DNA of 16,266 nt, taken from JBBSWB01 sp038046465. GTDB taxonomy: Archaea; Nanobdellota; Nanobdellia; Woesearchaeales; GW2011-AR9. Position numbers and translations under genes: made by a program. The stretch is from NCBI GenBank assembly GCA_038046465.1, contig JBBSWB010000033.1:1-16266 (forward strand). Direction: 5' to 3'. Shown in pieces: positions 1 through 7,100 of the stretch. How positions within the stretch are numbered: position 1 is the first letter of the stretch; each line of letters starts with the position of its first letter. The notes under the pieces were generated by a model, which saw only the letters and a list, made by a program, of their open reading frames with translations, made no database searches and was not told the origin of the DNA.

Positions 1-90
1 ATTTAAACCCTGATTAATCTTATTTCTAAACTAAACTATTTAAATTTGATGTAATTCAGTTTTTTAAATTCAAGACGGAGCCTCCAAACA

Positions 91-215
91 GGTACGTAAT
101 AGGTCTGCTTTGCCAATGGAGGCACATTTTTGGCAGTTGTGCTTAAATCTGATTGTTCAAGCTTAACTTTTGAGCCAAAAATAATCGTGCCGTGCAAGCT
201 GACCTATTACGTACC
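91..215. repeat. Large imperfect palindrome flanked by 6-bp direct repeats (MITE-like element or structured RNA)
   Basis: A perfect 15-bp inverted repeat, GGTACGTAATAGGTC at 91-105 and its complement at 201-215, encloses further nested pairs: 107-110/196-199, 121-125/187-191, 126-134/174-182, 135-138/165-168 and 141-144/159-162. This gives about 43 base pairs in a 125-base unit. The hexamer CAAACA lies directly outside both ends (85-90 and 216-221), as a target-site duplication would. Alternatively it is a structured RNA: a TATA-like TTTTAAAT at 62-69 is placed to start transcription at about 91, and a T-run follows at 229-233. No protein is evident. The palindrome is certain; its nature is inferred. 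Confidence 0.6.
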
Positions 216-230
216 CAAACAGAAAAGCTT

Positions 231-238
231 TTTATACT
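231..238 (+). promoter_or_regulatory. TATA box of asnS
   Basis: TTTATACT lies 28 bases before the ATG at 259. This is the same spacing seen at several other leaderless genes in the window, and it favours 259 over the ATG at 253 as the start. Confidence 0.55.
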
Positions 239-258
239 ATTCTCGTTTTTTAATGAAG

Positions 259-1569
259 ATGGTCACAAAATACCTGAGCATTCAGGAAGCAATGGAAAAG
301 GGAAAAGGAACTGTTTCCATTAGAGGATGGGTTCACCGGGAAAGAGGCTCAAACCAATTAAAATTTATAACTTTACGAGATTCTTCTAACGTTATCCAGT
401 GTGTTTTTGAGCGGAAAGATTTTGAAAAAAAATGGGATGACCTAGACCATTTACAGGTCGAGACTTCTCTGGAAATAACTGGAGAAATTAAAGAAGACAA
501 ACGGGCTCCTACGGGTTATGAAATCCATACTACTGATTTTAATCTTGTGGGCAAGAGTGAAAATTATCCCATTACTAAAGACCAATCAATAGATTTTCTG
601 GCTGACAATAGACATTTGTGGTTAAGAAGCCGAAAAATGACCGCTATCCTAAAAATAAGAAGCACGGTTATTGGAGCAATCCATGAATATTTTAGAAAAG
701 AAAAATTTTATGAATATCATTCACCAATTTTCCAGTCGGTGCAATGCGAAGGCGGTTCAACTTTATTTGAAGTGCCTTACTTCGGAAAGAAAGGGGTTTT
801 TTTAGCGCAGACCTGGCAATTATATGCTGAGCCGGCAATTTTTGCTTTAGAAAAAATTTATACTATTTCTCCCAGCTTTAGAGCAGAGAAATCTAAAACG
901 TCCAGGCATTTAACCGAATATTGGCATGCCGAAATGGAAGTGGCTTGGGCAAAATTTGATGATATTATTGATTATGGCGAAGGAACAATCAAACACGTCG
1001 TTAAAAAAGTATTAGAAGAAAATCAAGAAGAATTAAAAATCTTAGGTAGAGATCCTAAAAAGTTAGAGCCAACGGTTAAGAAGAAATTTCCGCGCATGAC
1101 TTATGATGACGTTTTAAAATTATTAAAAGAAAAATTTAATTTAAAAATTGACTGGGGAAAAGATTTACGCACTATTGAAGAAGATAAATTAAGTGAATTA
1201 TTTGATACTCCGGTTGCGGTTACCCGATATCCAAAACAAGTTAAAGCATTCTACATGAAAGAACCTAGCGACAGTAATTCTAAAAAACCAGTCGTGAACG
1301 GAGTAGATTTTATTGCCCCAGAACATTACGGAGAAATAATTGGTGGTTCGGAACGAGAATCTGACTTGGAAGAAATAAAACGAAGACTGCAAGAACAAGG
1401 AGAAGACTGCAGTAATTACGAATTCTATTTAGATACACGAAAATACGGTTCCGTTCCCCACGGCGGATTTGGGATGGGTGTTGAAAGATTGATTTCCTGG
1501 ATTTGCGGTCTAGATAGCATCAAAGATGCCATTCCTTTCCCCAGAACCATGGAAAGATATAAACCGTAA
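259..1569 (+). CDS. asnS: Asparaginyl-tRNA synthetase, archaeal type
   Basis: This class IIb aminoacyl-tRNA synthetase charges tRNA-Asn with asparagine in the cytosol. The 436-residue product has an N-terminal OB-fold anticodon-binding domain (about residues 15-100, with the segment VSIRGWVHRERG). The catalytic domain shows motif 2 (FRAEKSKTSRHLTEYWHAE, about 207-225), the IIGGSERE segment typical of AsnRS, and motif 3 (GFGMGVERL, about 407-415) ending in FPRTMERY. The segment order closely follows the Pyrococcus enzyme as I recall it. The frame stays open upstream to a TTG at 130, but that extension crosses the palindrome and does not look like protein. The ATG at 259 fits a leaderless message from the TATA box at 231-238; the ATG at 253 is an alternative that adds two residues. 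Confidence 0.95.
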   Translation: MVTKYLSIQEAMEKGKGTVSIRGWVHRERGSNQLKFITLRDSSNVIQCVFERKDFEKKWDDLDHLQVETSLEITGEIKEDKRAPTGYEIHTTDFNLVGKSENYPITKDQSIDFLADNRHLWLRSRKMTAILKIRSTVIGAIHEYFRKEKFYEYHSPIFQSVQCEGGSTLFEVPYFGKKGVFLAQTWQLYAEPAIFALEKIYTISPSFRAEKSKTSRHLTEYWHAEMEVAWAKFDDIIDYGEGTIKHVVKKVLEENQEELKILGRDPKKLEPTVKKKFPRMTYDDVLKLLKEKFNLKIDWGKDLRTIEEDKLSELFDTPVAVTRYPKQVKAFYMKEPSDSNSKKPVVNGVDFIAPEHYGEIIGGSERESDLEEIKRRLQEQGEDCSNYEFYLDTRKYGSVPHGGFGMGVERLISWICGLDSIKDAIPFPRTMERYKP

Positions 1570-1571
1570 AA

Positions 1572-1579
1572 TTTATATA
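1572..1579 (+). promoter_or_regulatory. TATA box for the gene at 1602
   Basis: TTTATATA starts 30 bases before the ATG at 1602 and immediately after the asnS stop, which predicts a leaderless transcript. Confidence 0.6.
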
Positions 1580-1601
1580 GTGCCCCTCTTTAAATTAAAT
1601 T

Positions 1602-2114
1602 ATGACAACACCAACAGATGATCGTTCAAGAGTAGAAGTAGAGGATAGCTTTAAACTGCTTCTTAAGCAAATTCCTCCATCACCAAAGAGGGGAGACTTA
1701 GTAACTTATGGACAGATTGCCAATGCTTTTGCTGCTCTACGAGGTAAGAAAGAACCTTATCAAGAACTTTCACAAGAAGAAATTAGAAGAAGAGACGATA
1801 TTCTAAACGAAGCCTATGGAAAAAGAGCGATTATCCGTACAACTTCTTCAAATCTACCCAAAGAAACTGAGGGGATATTGCGTCCAGGCAAATTTATTCA
1901 TTATAATCAGCAGGGAACAATCGTGTCACAAATTTATTTCTCTCCAATCGACGATTTAATTCTAATACAGAGACCAGATTCTCCAGATCAAGCTTATATT
2001 TTTGAGGCGGAGAAAGGGCGGCCTTCAACTTCTGAAAAAGTAGGGGGTTTAGCCGGGTTAGTGGCAAAATATCATCTTCATAAAGCTGGCGTAGCTAAGC
2101 CAAAGCAAGATTAA
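1602..2114 (+). CDS. Hypothetical protein, 170 aa
   Basis: I do not recognise this protein. It is soluble and charged, with no signal peptide or membrane segment. Residues 20-42 (KQIPPSPKRGDLVTYGQIANA) locally resemble the helix-turn-helix segment of alkyltransferase-like proteins (IPxGxVxTYGxIA). There is no PCHR active site and no other support, so I do not assign that family. The C-terminal third (about 130-170) is rich in Gly, Lys and Pro. The gene follows asnS with a 32-base gap but has its own TATA box and a near-ideal leaderless start, so it is probably transcribed separately. It is the first of three small unknown genes in a row. Confidence 0.75.
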   Translation: MTTPTDDRSRVEVEDSFKLLLKQIPPSPKRGDLVTYGQIANAFAALRGKKEPYQELSQEEIRRRDDILNEAYGKRAIIRTTSSNLPKETEGILRPGKFIHYNQQGTIVSQIYFSPIDDLILIQRPDSPDQAYIFEAEKGRPSTSEKVGGLAGLVAKYHLHKAGVAKPKQD

Positions 2115-2116
2115 TT

Positions 2117-2124
2117 TCTATATA
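2117..2124 (+). promoter_or_regulatory. TATA box for the gene at 2154
   Basis: TCTATATA begins 37 bases before the ATG at 2154, giving an expected leader of only about 5-8 bases. Confidence 0.5.
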
Positions 2125-2153
2125 GTTTTATGAGATTATAGTATTTTTTTAAA

Positions 2154-2699
2154 ATGGTCCTTCACTTCACTCAACAACTGCACCAGGCACTGCAAGAGAT
2201 TGAGTTTATTGAGCATCAGGAATGGATTGTGCACGAACCGGAAGAAGAACGCACTTATCACATTTCTGACGAAATTCTCGGTAAGTATGGAGATTGTAAA
2301 TGGGCGATTGTTGATTTATTAAATCAGAAATATGGTTCTGCTCTTGGTAGTCAATTTAATTTGGCTCTTAATGGTAAATTTGATCTGTATAACTGGATAA
2401 ATAAAAATAAACAGGACGAAGTTGCTTATTTTCTTAATGAAGCGGGTTCTAATTGCTTAAATTATTCTGAATTTAAGGCTCCGTATAAATTCCATTTGTG
2501 GCTGGGAGAGAAAGGTTTTATCATTGGTCTGGAGCAGAAAGGGAAAGGATTTAATGCCGAAGCAGTGCACCAGCAAAAAATTAAAGAGAATGAAGGCGCA
2601 GCTTTTGAATTCTTTAGAGAATGTAACAGCAAGATTTTTTTTGACGATTCTGTTAATGCTAAAATCATTTATCTGCAGTTTTTGCCGCATCTTTTTTAA
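2154..2699 (+). CDS. Hypothetical protein, 181 aa
   Basis: I do not recognise this protein. It is a soluble 181-residue product, acidic near the N terminus (HEPEEERTYHISDEILGKYG), with aromatic-rich stretches (FKAPYKFHLWLGEKGFIIGL, about 107-126) that suggest a mixed alpha/beta fold. There are no Cys/His clusters, P-loop or membrane segments. The start is supported by a TATA box just upstream and the absence of an earlier in-frame ATG. The next gene begins 25 bases after its stop, and that gene's TATA-like sequence overlaps this stop region. The two could work together, but nothing in the sequence proves it. Confidence 0.75.
   Translation: MVLHFTQQLHQALQEIEFIEHQEWIVHEPEEERTYHISDEILGKYGDCKWAIVDLLNQKYGSALGSQFNLALNGKFDLYNWINKNKQDEVAYFLNEAGSNCLNYSEFKAPYKFHLWLGEKGFIIGLEQKGKGFNAEAVHQQKIKENEGAAFEFFRECNSKIFFDDSVNAKIIYLQFLPHLF
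2692..2699 (+). promoter_or_regulatory. TATA-like box for the gene at 2725
   Basis: TTTTTAAA overlaps the stop codon of the preceding gene and lies 33 bases before the ATG at 2725. The spacing fits a leaderless start, but the sequence is AT-rich, so this is weak. Confidence 0.35.
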
Positions 2700-2724
2700 A
2701 GTGCAGATAAAATTTTGAATTAAA

Positions 2725-3075
2725 ATGCCTCTTGAACATTTACTTGAAAGACAACACGAACTATTGAGCTTGCCAGAAATCCGGGCCACGACCATAATTT
2801 TAGAAATGCTTCTGGCTAGCTATGCCTGTAAATATGTTTGGCTTAACACTTCTGGTATTCGTGCTGGATTAGATGAGTTGAAAACAATTACTGAAAAAAA
2901 TTTTTCTCCAGAAGATTATTCTAAAATTATTCACTATGACAAATGGGTATCTGCCTTGCCTTTTCCGATAGATGCAGCCTATTTTTATGCTTGGGTCCAA
3001 CCCAAAATGATTCGAATAGTGCGGGATGCCCAAGAAAACCAGAACACAAATTATTCTCCCAATCCCCACTGCTGA
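2725..3075 (+). CDS. Hypothetical protein, 116 aa
   Basis: I do not recognise this protein. It is a short, probably mostly helical product. Residues 22-42 (TTIILEMLLASYACKYVWLN) are hydrophobic enough for a buried helix or a marginal membrane segment. A second aromatic stretch (ALPFPIDAAYFYAWVQPKM, about 78-96) follows. Its 3' end overlaps the convergent surface-protein gene on the minus strand by 25 bases (3051-3075), so the last residues, ending in NPHC, are encoded opposite that protein's terminus. The gene is accepted because it has a plausible TATA box and fills the space between neighbours without a better competing frame. Confidence 0.6.
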   Translation: MPLEHLLERQHELLSLPEIRATTIILEMLLASYACKYVWLNTSGIRAGLDELKTITEKNFSPEDYSKIIHYDKWVSALPFPIDAAYFYAWVQPKMIRIVRDAQENQNTNYSPNPHC

Positions 3076-4592
3076 TATTTGCTAATATCTATTCCTGCTT
3101 CCAGAAGCTGTTCTTCAAAACTTAATCCTCTTCCAATGTGCATTTTAAATACATTCATAACTATAGGAAGAATTTTTAATCCATAATCATGCACTAATTT
3201 CTGCCAAAAACAGTTTCCGGAATAATATGAAATAATGCTGCCCGGATCATCATAATATTTTACATACGGCAATAAGCTTGATCCCCACACCAACCCTTCT
3301 TCTTTACAGGGAGAACCAAGTTGATCCCATTTAGGGGGATTATTGCTGTTCAGCTGGTCAGGAATAAAATTTGCTAATCCTTCATTAAAGGTTAAAGGCA
3401 TTGCAAATCCCCGCGTAAGGAGGTGGGTTAATTCGTGATCTCCATTAATAAATATTCCCGAACTTAATTTTTGTAAACATTGCTCTACTTCGTAATTGAT
3501 CAATTCTTGATTTTCATATTCATAAAACCACATCGACACAGATCCAAAAGATATACCTGTATGGGTTACTTTATCTTTGAATATGTACATAAATGCAAGC
3601 CCAGGTTCTAACGGAGGAAGACCTAAAAAGGCAGCAGAATTCAGAGCAGTACTCTGCAAATCCTTTGCTGCACATTCAGCTAATACAGAATATTTGGGAT
3701 AATTAGTTTTTCCAAAATAACCTCTTCCGGTTTTAAATACGGCTTCTCCTTCCCTAGCTTCAGTCGGCGAAACAATGCTGCAATAATTATTTGGTTCTGA
3801 TGCTGGAGACCAATATAAAATCTCTTGACAGCGGTTATATAAATCATCGACCATATCTGTAAGCTTTAAAGTGCCTTCTTGTACGTGCAATAATTTTAAG
3901 CCGTAATGGGCAACCGGAATTCCTGACGAAGAAAACAATTCATGAAATTTTACTTCTCCTTGTTGATCGATATAATCTCCATGCACCTGTCCGTATTGAT
4001 CGATTTCATCTATTTTATAATCTATTCCAAATGGGCCAATAAACAGATCGCAGGGCTTAACTTTATACGTGCCGGGTTCAGAGAAATTTCTGCAATAGCC
4101 GGGCTCATCAAAATCTGCTGCTCCAGGATAGGGCGCAACTATTTCGAATTTACAATTAGCGCAGCCGTCTCCCAGTTCAGAATTTCCGTCGTCGCACTCT
4201 TCTTTCACTTCTAAGATGCCATTGCCGCAAACAGCGGGAATACACCTTCCAAGTTCGCAGCGGTTTTCACAGTTGAAATATTCTGTTCCGGCATAATTCT
4301 TTCGGCAATAATATTCTATTAATATTTTATCGTCCAAGCAAACATCTTCATTCCTTTCTGAATCATTATTTTTTGTCCAAGTAATCATGCCTGCCGTATA
4401 ACGATCTTTTCCTGCATCTGTATCTTGGCATTCCGCAATACTTGTTGTGTTAACATCGGAATTAGTTTCTAATTTTTCAGTTACATAACCTAACTTAGAA
4501 TTATTTTCTTCTGGCAGATTTGTGCAATTAAGCGCGGCAATTAGGAAAGGAATACTAGTAACAACTGAAACAATCGTTTTAATTTTGTACAC
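3051..4592 (-). CDS. Secreted or lipid-anchored Cys-rich protein with a gluzincin-type zinc peptidase domain
   Basis: Read from the GTG at 4592 the product has 513 residues. Residues 1-22 form a signal-like segment (VYKIK followed by a hydrophobic run) ending at Cys23; the AALNC context is lipobox-like but not canonical. A Cys-rich part follows: a DTDAGKDRYTAG...CLDD...YYC module of a kind I associate with DPANN surface proteins, then a DUF4215-like unit (CGNGILEVKEECDDGN, about 122-137). The C-terminal part has HELTH (386-390) and NEGLANF with Glu404, the zinc and catalytic signature of HExxH...E metallopeptidases. It is probably an extracellular protease or a zincin-fold surface protein. 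The frame is open to a GTG at 4694, but that extension runs through hairpin DNA, so the start is uncertain. Its substrate is unknown. Confidence 0.8.
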   Translation of the reverse strand: MYKIKTIVSVVTSIPFLIAALNCTNLPEENNSKLGYVTEKLETNSDVNTTSIAECQDTDAGKDRYTAGMITWTKNNDSERNEDVCLDDKILIEYYCRKNYAGTEYFNCENRCELGRCIPAVCGNGILEVKEECDDGNSELGDGCANCKFEIVAPYPGAADFDEPGYCRNFSEPGTYKVKPCDLFIGPFGIDYKIDEIDQYGQVHGDYIDQQGEVKFHELFSSSGIPVAHYGLKLLHVQEGTLKLTDMVDDLYNRCQEILYWSPASEPNNYCSIVSPTEAREGEAVFKTGRGYFGKTNYPKYSVLAECAAKDLQSTALNSAAFLGLPPLEPGLAFMYIFKDKVTHTGISFGSVSMWFYEYENQELINYEVEQCLQKLSSGIFINGDHELTHLLTRGFAMPLTFNEGLANFIPDQLNSNNPPKWDQLGSPCKEEGLVWGSSLLPYVKYYDDPGSIISYYSGNCFWQKLVHDYGLKILPIVMNVFKMHIGRGLSFEEQLLEAGIDISKYQQWGLGE

Positions 4593-4622
4593 CTCTTTTG
4601 ATAAATATACTTTTTTACGCAC

Positions 4623-4686
4623 GGAGAAGCAGAAAGGGCCGGACTTTAATCCGGTTAGGGATGCTCTTTTCAACTCCTGCTTCTCC
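4623..4686. repeat. Hairpin upstream of the surface-protein gene
   Basis: GGAGAAGCAG at 4623-4632 and CTGCTTCTCC at 4677-4686 form a perfect 10-bp inverted repeat. An inner CCGGA/TCCGG pair (4639-4643/4650-4654) lies within it. The structure sits just before the likely GTG start (4592) of the minus-strand gene and could be a folded 5' leader or a small palindromic insertion. Confidence 0.6.
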
Positions 4687-4687
4687 G

Positions 4688-4706
4688 GCGTCACAAAGTG
4701 CGACGC
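4688..4706. repeat. Second short hairpin adjoining 4623-4686
   Basis: GCGTC at 4688-4692 pairs with GACGC at 4702-4706, with CA/TG pairs inside and a tiny loop. It abuts the larger hairpin. CGCAC at 4619-4623 can alternatively pair with GTGCG at 4698-4702, so the region has two possible folds. Confidence 0.5.
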
Positions 4707-4811
4707 TTTCCTGCACTTTTATGACTTTAAGAAAAACTTAGTTTATATCTTTTTAGCTGCTGGAATATACTTTAATTAATATAACAATTATTTACTTTTC
4801 TCAATCACCTT

Positions 4812-4819
4812 TTTAAATA
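4812..4819 (+). promoter_or_regulatory. TATA box of truD
   Basis: TTTAAATA begins 28 bases before the ATG at 4840, fitting a leaderless transcript. Confidence 0.6.
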
Positions 4820-4839
4820 CCTGCATACCTCCTAGTTTA

Positions 4840-5853
4840 ATGTACCAACTCAAGCAAATTCCTGAAGATTTTGTTGTAAAAGAAATCAGCAAGGTTGAGT
4901 TCGCAGATCAAGGCAAATTTATCTACTGCAAATTAAAGAAGGAAAACAGAACTACTTTAGATGCGATCAAAGAAATTGCCAAATCGCTGCATCTCCGCGA
5001 GAAAGAGATCGGTTTTGCCGGCAGCAAGGATAAACACGCCCTAACCGAGCAATTAATTTCTTTGCCTATAGAAAAAAAAGAAAAATTAGCTCAAATCAGG
5101 TTGGAAAATATTTCCGTCGAATTAATCGGTTATGGAAATCAGCCCATCTCTTTGGGAGATTTGGAAGGCAATGAATTTGAGGTTGTGGTCAGAAATTTAG
5201 AAAAATCTTCTATTAAACCAGCAGCATACTGCGAGAATTATTTTGATGAGCAGCGGTTTTCCGTGCATAATGTGGCTATTGGAAAGCATTTAATCAAAAA
5301 AGAATTTCCAGAAGCGGCAAAATTAATTGACGAAGATAAATGCACTGCTCATCTCCACCATTATCCTCATGATTTTATCGGGGCATTAAAAAAATTGCCC
5401 TTGCGCTTATTAAGGATGTATGTTAATGCGTATCAAAGTTATTTTTGGAATGAAACGGTAGCTCAATATCTACTTAACCAAGGAAAAGTCGTTAAAGAAA
5501 TTCCTTATTCGCTGGGAAAATTTATTTTTGTTGATAACCCTGAACCTCTATCAGAATTAGCTATTCCGGTAATTGGTTTTGCCAGCGAAGAGTTAGAAAA
5601 TGAAGAGATTAAAAACATAATTAGTGCTCTCCTAATCAAAGAAGGATTAACTTACTCAGATTTTGTTATCAAGCAGATCCCTGAATTATCTCTGGAAGGA
5701 AATTTCCGAAACGTTCTAGTCGAGATAAAGGATTTACAGATAGGAAGAGCAACTAAAGACGAATTAAATGCTGGAAAAAATAAAGTCACTTTAAAATTTT
5801 CCCTGCCTAAAGGAAGTTATGCTACGATGGTAATTAGAAAAATTCTTTCTTAA
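4840..5853 (+). CDS. truD: tRNA pseudouridine synthase D (TruD)
   Basis: TruD isomerises a uridine (position 13 in the characterised family members) to pseudouridine in tRNA. The 337-residue product has the family's catalytic segment GFAGSKDKHALTEQ with Asp64 as the expected nucleophile. It also has the QRFSVHNVAIGK segment (about 138-149), the LRMYVNAYQSYFWNE helix of the TRUD insertion domain (about 188-202), and the terminal LPKGSYATMVIRKIL. The length is close to the E. coli enzyme and shorter than the larger archaeal TruD proteins I know of, which suits a reduced genome. The ATG at 4840 fits the TATA box. The 3' end overlaps the convergent Fur-family gene by 20 bases. Confidence 0.95.
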   Translation: MYQLKQIPEDFVVKEISKVEFADQGKFIYCKLKKENRTTLDAIKEIAKSLHLREKEIGFAGSKDKHALTEQLISLPIEKKEKLAQIRLENISVELIGYGNQPISLGDLEGNEFEVVVRNLEKSSIKPAAYCENYFDEQRFSVHNVAIGKHLIKKEFPEAAKLIDEDKCTAHLHHYPHDFIGALKKLPLRLLRMYVNAYQSYFWNETVAQYLLNQGKVVKEIPYSLGKFIFVDNPEPLSELAIPVIGFASEELENEEIKNIISALLIKEGLTYSDFVIKQIPELSLEGNFRNVLVEIKDLQIGRATKDELNAGKNKVTLKFSLPKGSYATMVIRKILS

Positions 5854-6205
5854 AGCATTTATCACAAACCCCATAAACATCTACCTGGAAATGGCAGATA
5901 TTCCCTTTAAGTTTATTTTTTAAAAAATCAAGGTTGCTTACTTCAAAATGCTTTGTTTCCCCGCATTGCTGGCAAATGAAATGGCAATGGTTGTTTTCTT
6001 CTTTAGAATAAATGGTTTTCCTATCGCATAAATAAGAATGAAGCTCTTTTTTCTCTCTTAAATCTTTAAGAAACCTGTAAATTGTAGCAATGCTTATTTT
6101 TTTATTCGTTTTCTTAACCCTGCTGAGGAGCTCTTCTGCGGTGAAGAGCTTGTTAAATCTATTAATCTCTTCTTTAATTAATAATTTTTGTTTTGTTTTT
6201 CTCAT
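5834..6205 (-). CDS. Fur-family metal-responsive repressor (probably Zur-like)
   Basis: This small 123-residue Fur/Zur/PerR-family DNA-binding protein would repress transcription when loaded with metal. Residues 1-60 form a winged helix with recognition-helix segment IATIYRFLKDLREK. The C-terminal dimerisation half has metal ligands HCHFICQQCG (His73, Cys74, His75, Cys78, Cys81) and CDKC (Cys114, Cys117), the usual pair of structural-zinc CxxC motifs. The gene is divergent from a ZIP metal transporter, and a Fur-box-like palindrome lies between them at 6247-6269. This makes zinc (or iron) control of the transporter likely. No good minus-strand TATA is seen at leaderless distance; the symmetric TATA at 6271-6282 could serve both directions. 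Metal specificity cannot be read from the sequence. Confidence 0.9.
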   Translation of the reverse strand: MRKTKQKLLIKEEINRFNKLFTAEELLSRVKKTNKKISIATIYRFLKDLREKKELHSYLCDRKTIYSKEENNHCHFICQQCGETKHFEVSNLDFLKNKLKGNICHFQVDVYGVCDKCFKKEFF

Positions 6206-6246
6206 CGGTTTGCTGATAAAGGAGGTTTACTAGCGCTGGCTTTTGC

Positions 6247-6269
6247 TTATTGATAATGAGAATCAATAA
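6247..6269. promoter_or_regulatory. Fur/Zur-like operator between the repressor and the ZIP gene
   Basis: The 23-bp palindrome has arms TTATTGAT (6247-6254) and ATCAATAA (6262-6269). Its core TGATAATGAGAATCA matches the bacterial Fur 7-1-7 box TGATAATGATTATCA at 13 of 15 bases. It ends one base before the TATA region of the ZIP gene, so a bound repressor would block the basal factors. Confidence 0.65.
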
Positions 6270-6273
6270 CTTA

Positions 6274-6281
6274 TTTAAATA
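6274..6281 (+). promoter_or_regulatory. TATA box of the ZIP transporter gene
   Basis: TTTAAATA begins 29 bases before the ATG at 6303. It lies in the fully symmetric TTATTTAAATAA (6271-6282), which could also direct transcription of the divergent Fur-family gene. Confidence 0.6.
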
Positions 6282-6302
6282 ACTTTGTATTTTTAAGTTT
6301 CC

Positions 6303-7064
6303 ATGGAAATTTTGTATACTCTTATCAGTGTAATCTTGGTTTCACTAGTTTCTTTGATTGGGGTGGTCTCTTTATTACTCAGCAAAAAGAAGTTAAGTGG
6401 AATATTATTATTTTTAGTAAGCCTTTCTGCAGGTACTTTATTCGGAGGAGCTTTTCTGCATCTGTTGCCGGAGGCAGTCGAAAAACAGGGCGGATTTACA
6501 GCCATTCTTTCATTATTAATTTTATTAGGGATCTTGGTCTTTTTTGTGTTGGAAAAAATTATCCATTGGCGGCATTCCTGTCATTCAGAACATCCTTTAG
6601 TTCATGAAGATAAACCCCACCATCTGGGAATTATGAACTTGTTTGGTGATGGCGTGCATAATTTTATTGATGGTTTAGTTATTGCGGGAAGTTATTTAGT
6701 AAGTGTTCCTGCCGGAATTGCTACCACGATTGCTGTAATCATCCATGAAGTTCCGCAAGAATTAGGCGATTTTGGCGTTTTGTTATACTCCGGACTTTCC
6801 AAAACTAAAGCTTTATTTTTTAATTTCCTCTCTGCGGCAATAGCCATTGTTGGAGCCGTTACCGGCATAATCTTGGGTACAAAATGGGAGCCTTTTGCTA
6901 ATTTAATCCTGCCGTTTGCTGCTGGAGGATTTATTTACATTGCCGGAACCAATCTAATTCCAGAATTGCATAAAGAATGCGATTGGAAAAAATCCCTGTG
7001 GCATCTGTTCGCTTTTATGCTGGGAATAGTTTTAATGTGGGCAGTAACTTTTTTAGAACTTTAA
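6303..7064 (+). CDS. ZIP-family divalent metal transporter
   Basis: This integral membrane protein of 253 residues would carry Zn(II), and possibly Fe or Mn, into the cytoplasm. About eight hydrophobic segments are visible. Between the third and fourth lies a His-rich loop (about 88-107: HWRHSCHSEHP...HEDKPHH). The metal-binding signatures of transmembrane helices 4 and 5 are present: HNFIDG (His119, Asn120, Asp123) and HEVPQE (His148, Glu149, Glu153), as in ZupT/LIV-1/gufA-type ZIP proteins. The start is the ATG at 6303, in line with a leaderless promoter. The Fur-family repressor is divergently encoded next door and a matching operator precedes the TATA box, so expression is probably metal-repressed. 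It converges with adk, with 33 bases between the stops. Confidence 0.93.
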   Translation: MEILYTLISVILVSLVSLIGVVSLLLSKKKLSGILLFLVSLSAGTLFGGAFLHLLPEAVEKQGGFTAILSLLILLGILVFFVLEKIIHWRHSCHSEHPLVHEDKPHHLGIMNLFGDGVHNFIDGLVIAGSYLVSVPAGIATTIAVIIHEVPQELGDFGVLLYSGLSKTKALFFNFLSAAIAIVGAVTGIILGTKWEPFANLILPFAAGGFIYIAGTNLIPELHKECDWKKSLWHLFAFMLGIVLMWAVTFLEL

Positions 7065-7100
7065 ATATTTTTTAATTATAAATTCTAGATTTAATATTTA
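7062..7100. terminator. Possible bidirectional terminator between the ZIP gene and adk
   Basis: TAAATATT (7062-7069) and AATATTTA (7093-7100) are exact inverted repeats that include both convergent stop codons. The interior contains T6 (7068-7073), a plausible archaeal terminator signal. The region is AT-rich, so chance is possible. Confidence 0.35.

Noticed and set aside
130..258. N-terminal extension of asnS from a TTG at 130
   Set aside because: It runs through the palindromic element and does not resemble AsnRS sequence. A TATA box and ATG at the expected spacing lie downstream.
1650..1730. Alkyltransferase-like (MGMT/Atl) domain in the 170-aa protein
   Set aside because: Only a short VTYGQIA-like stretch matches. 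The PCHR or equivalent motif is absent and the rest does not fit.
4593..4694. 34-residue N-terminal extension of the surface protein from a GTG at 4694
   Set aside because: It is encoded by the hairpin DNA and precedes a signal-like segment that should be at the N terminus. The GTG at 4592 is preferred but not proven.
6293..6505. Minus-strand open frame over the start of the ZIP gene
   Set aside because: It is a shadow of a well-supported membrane protein gene and also covers the promoter.
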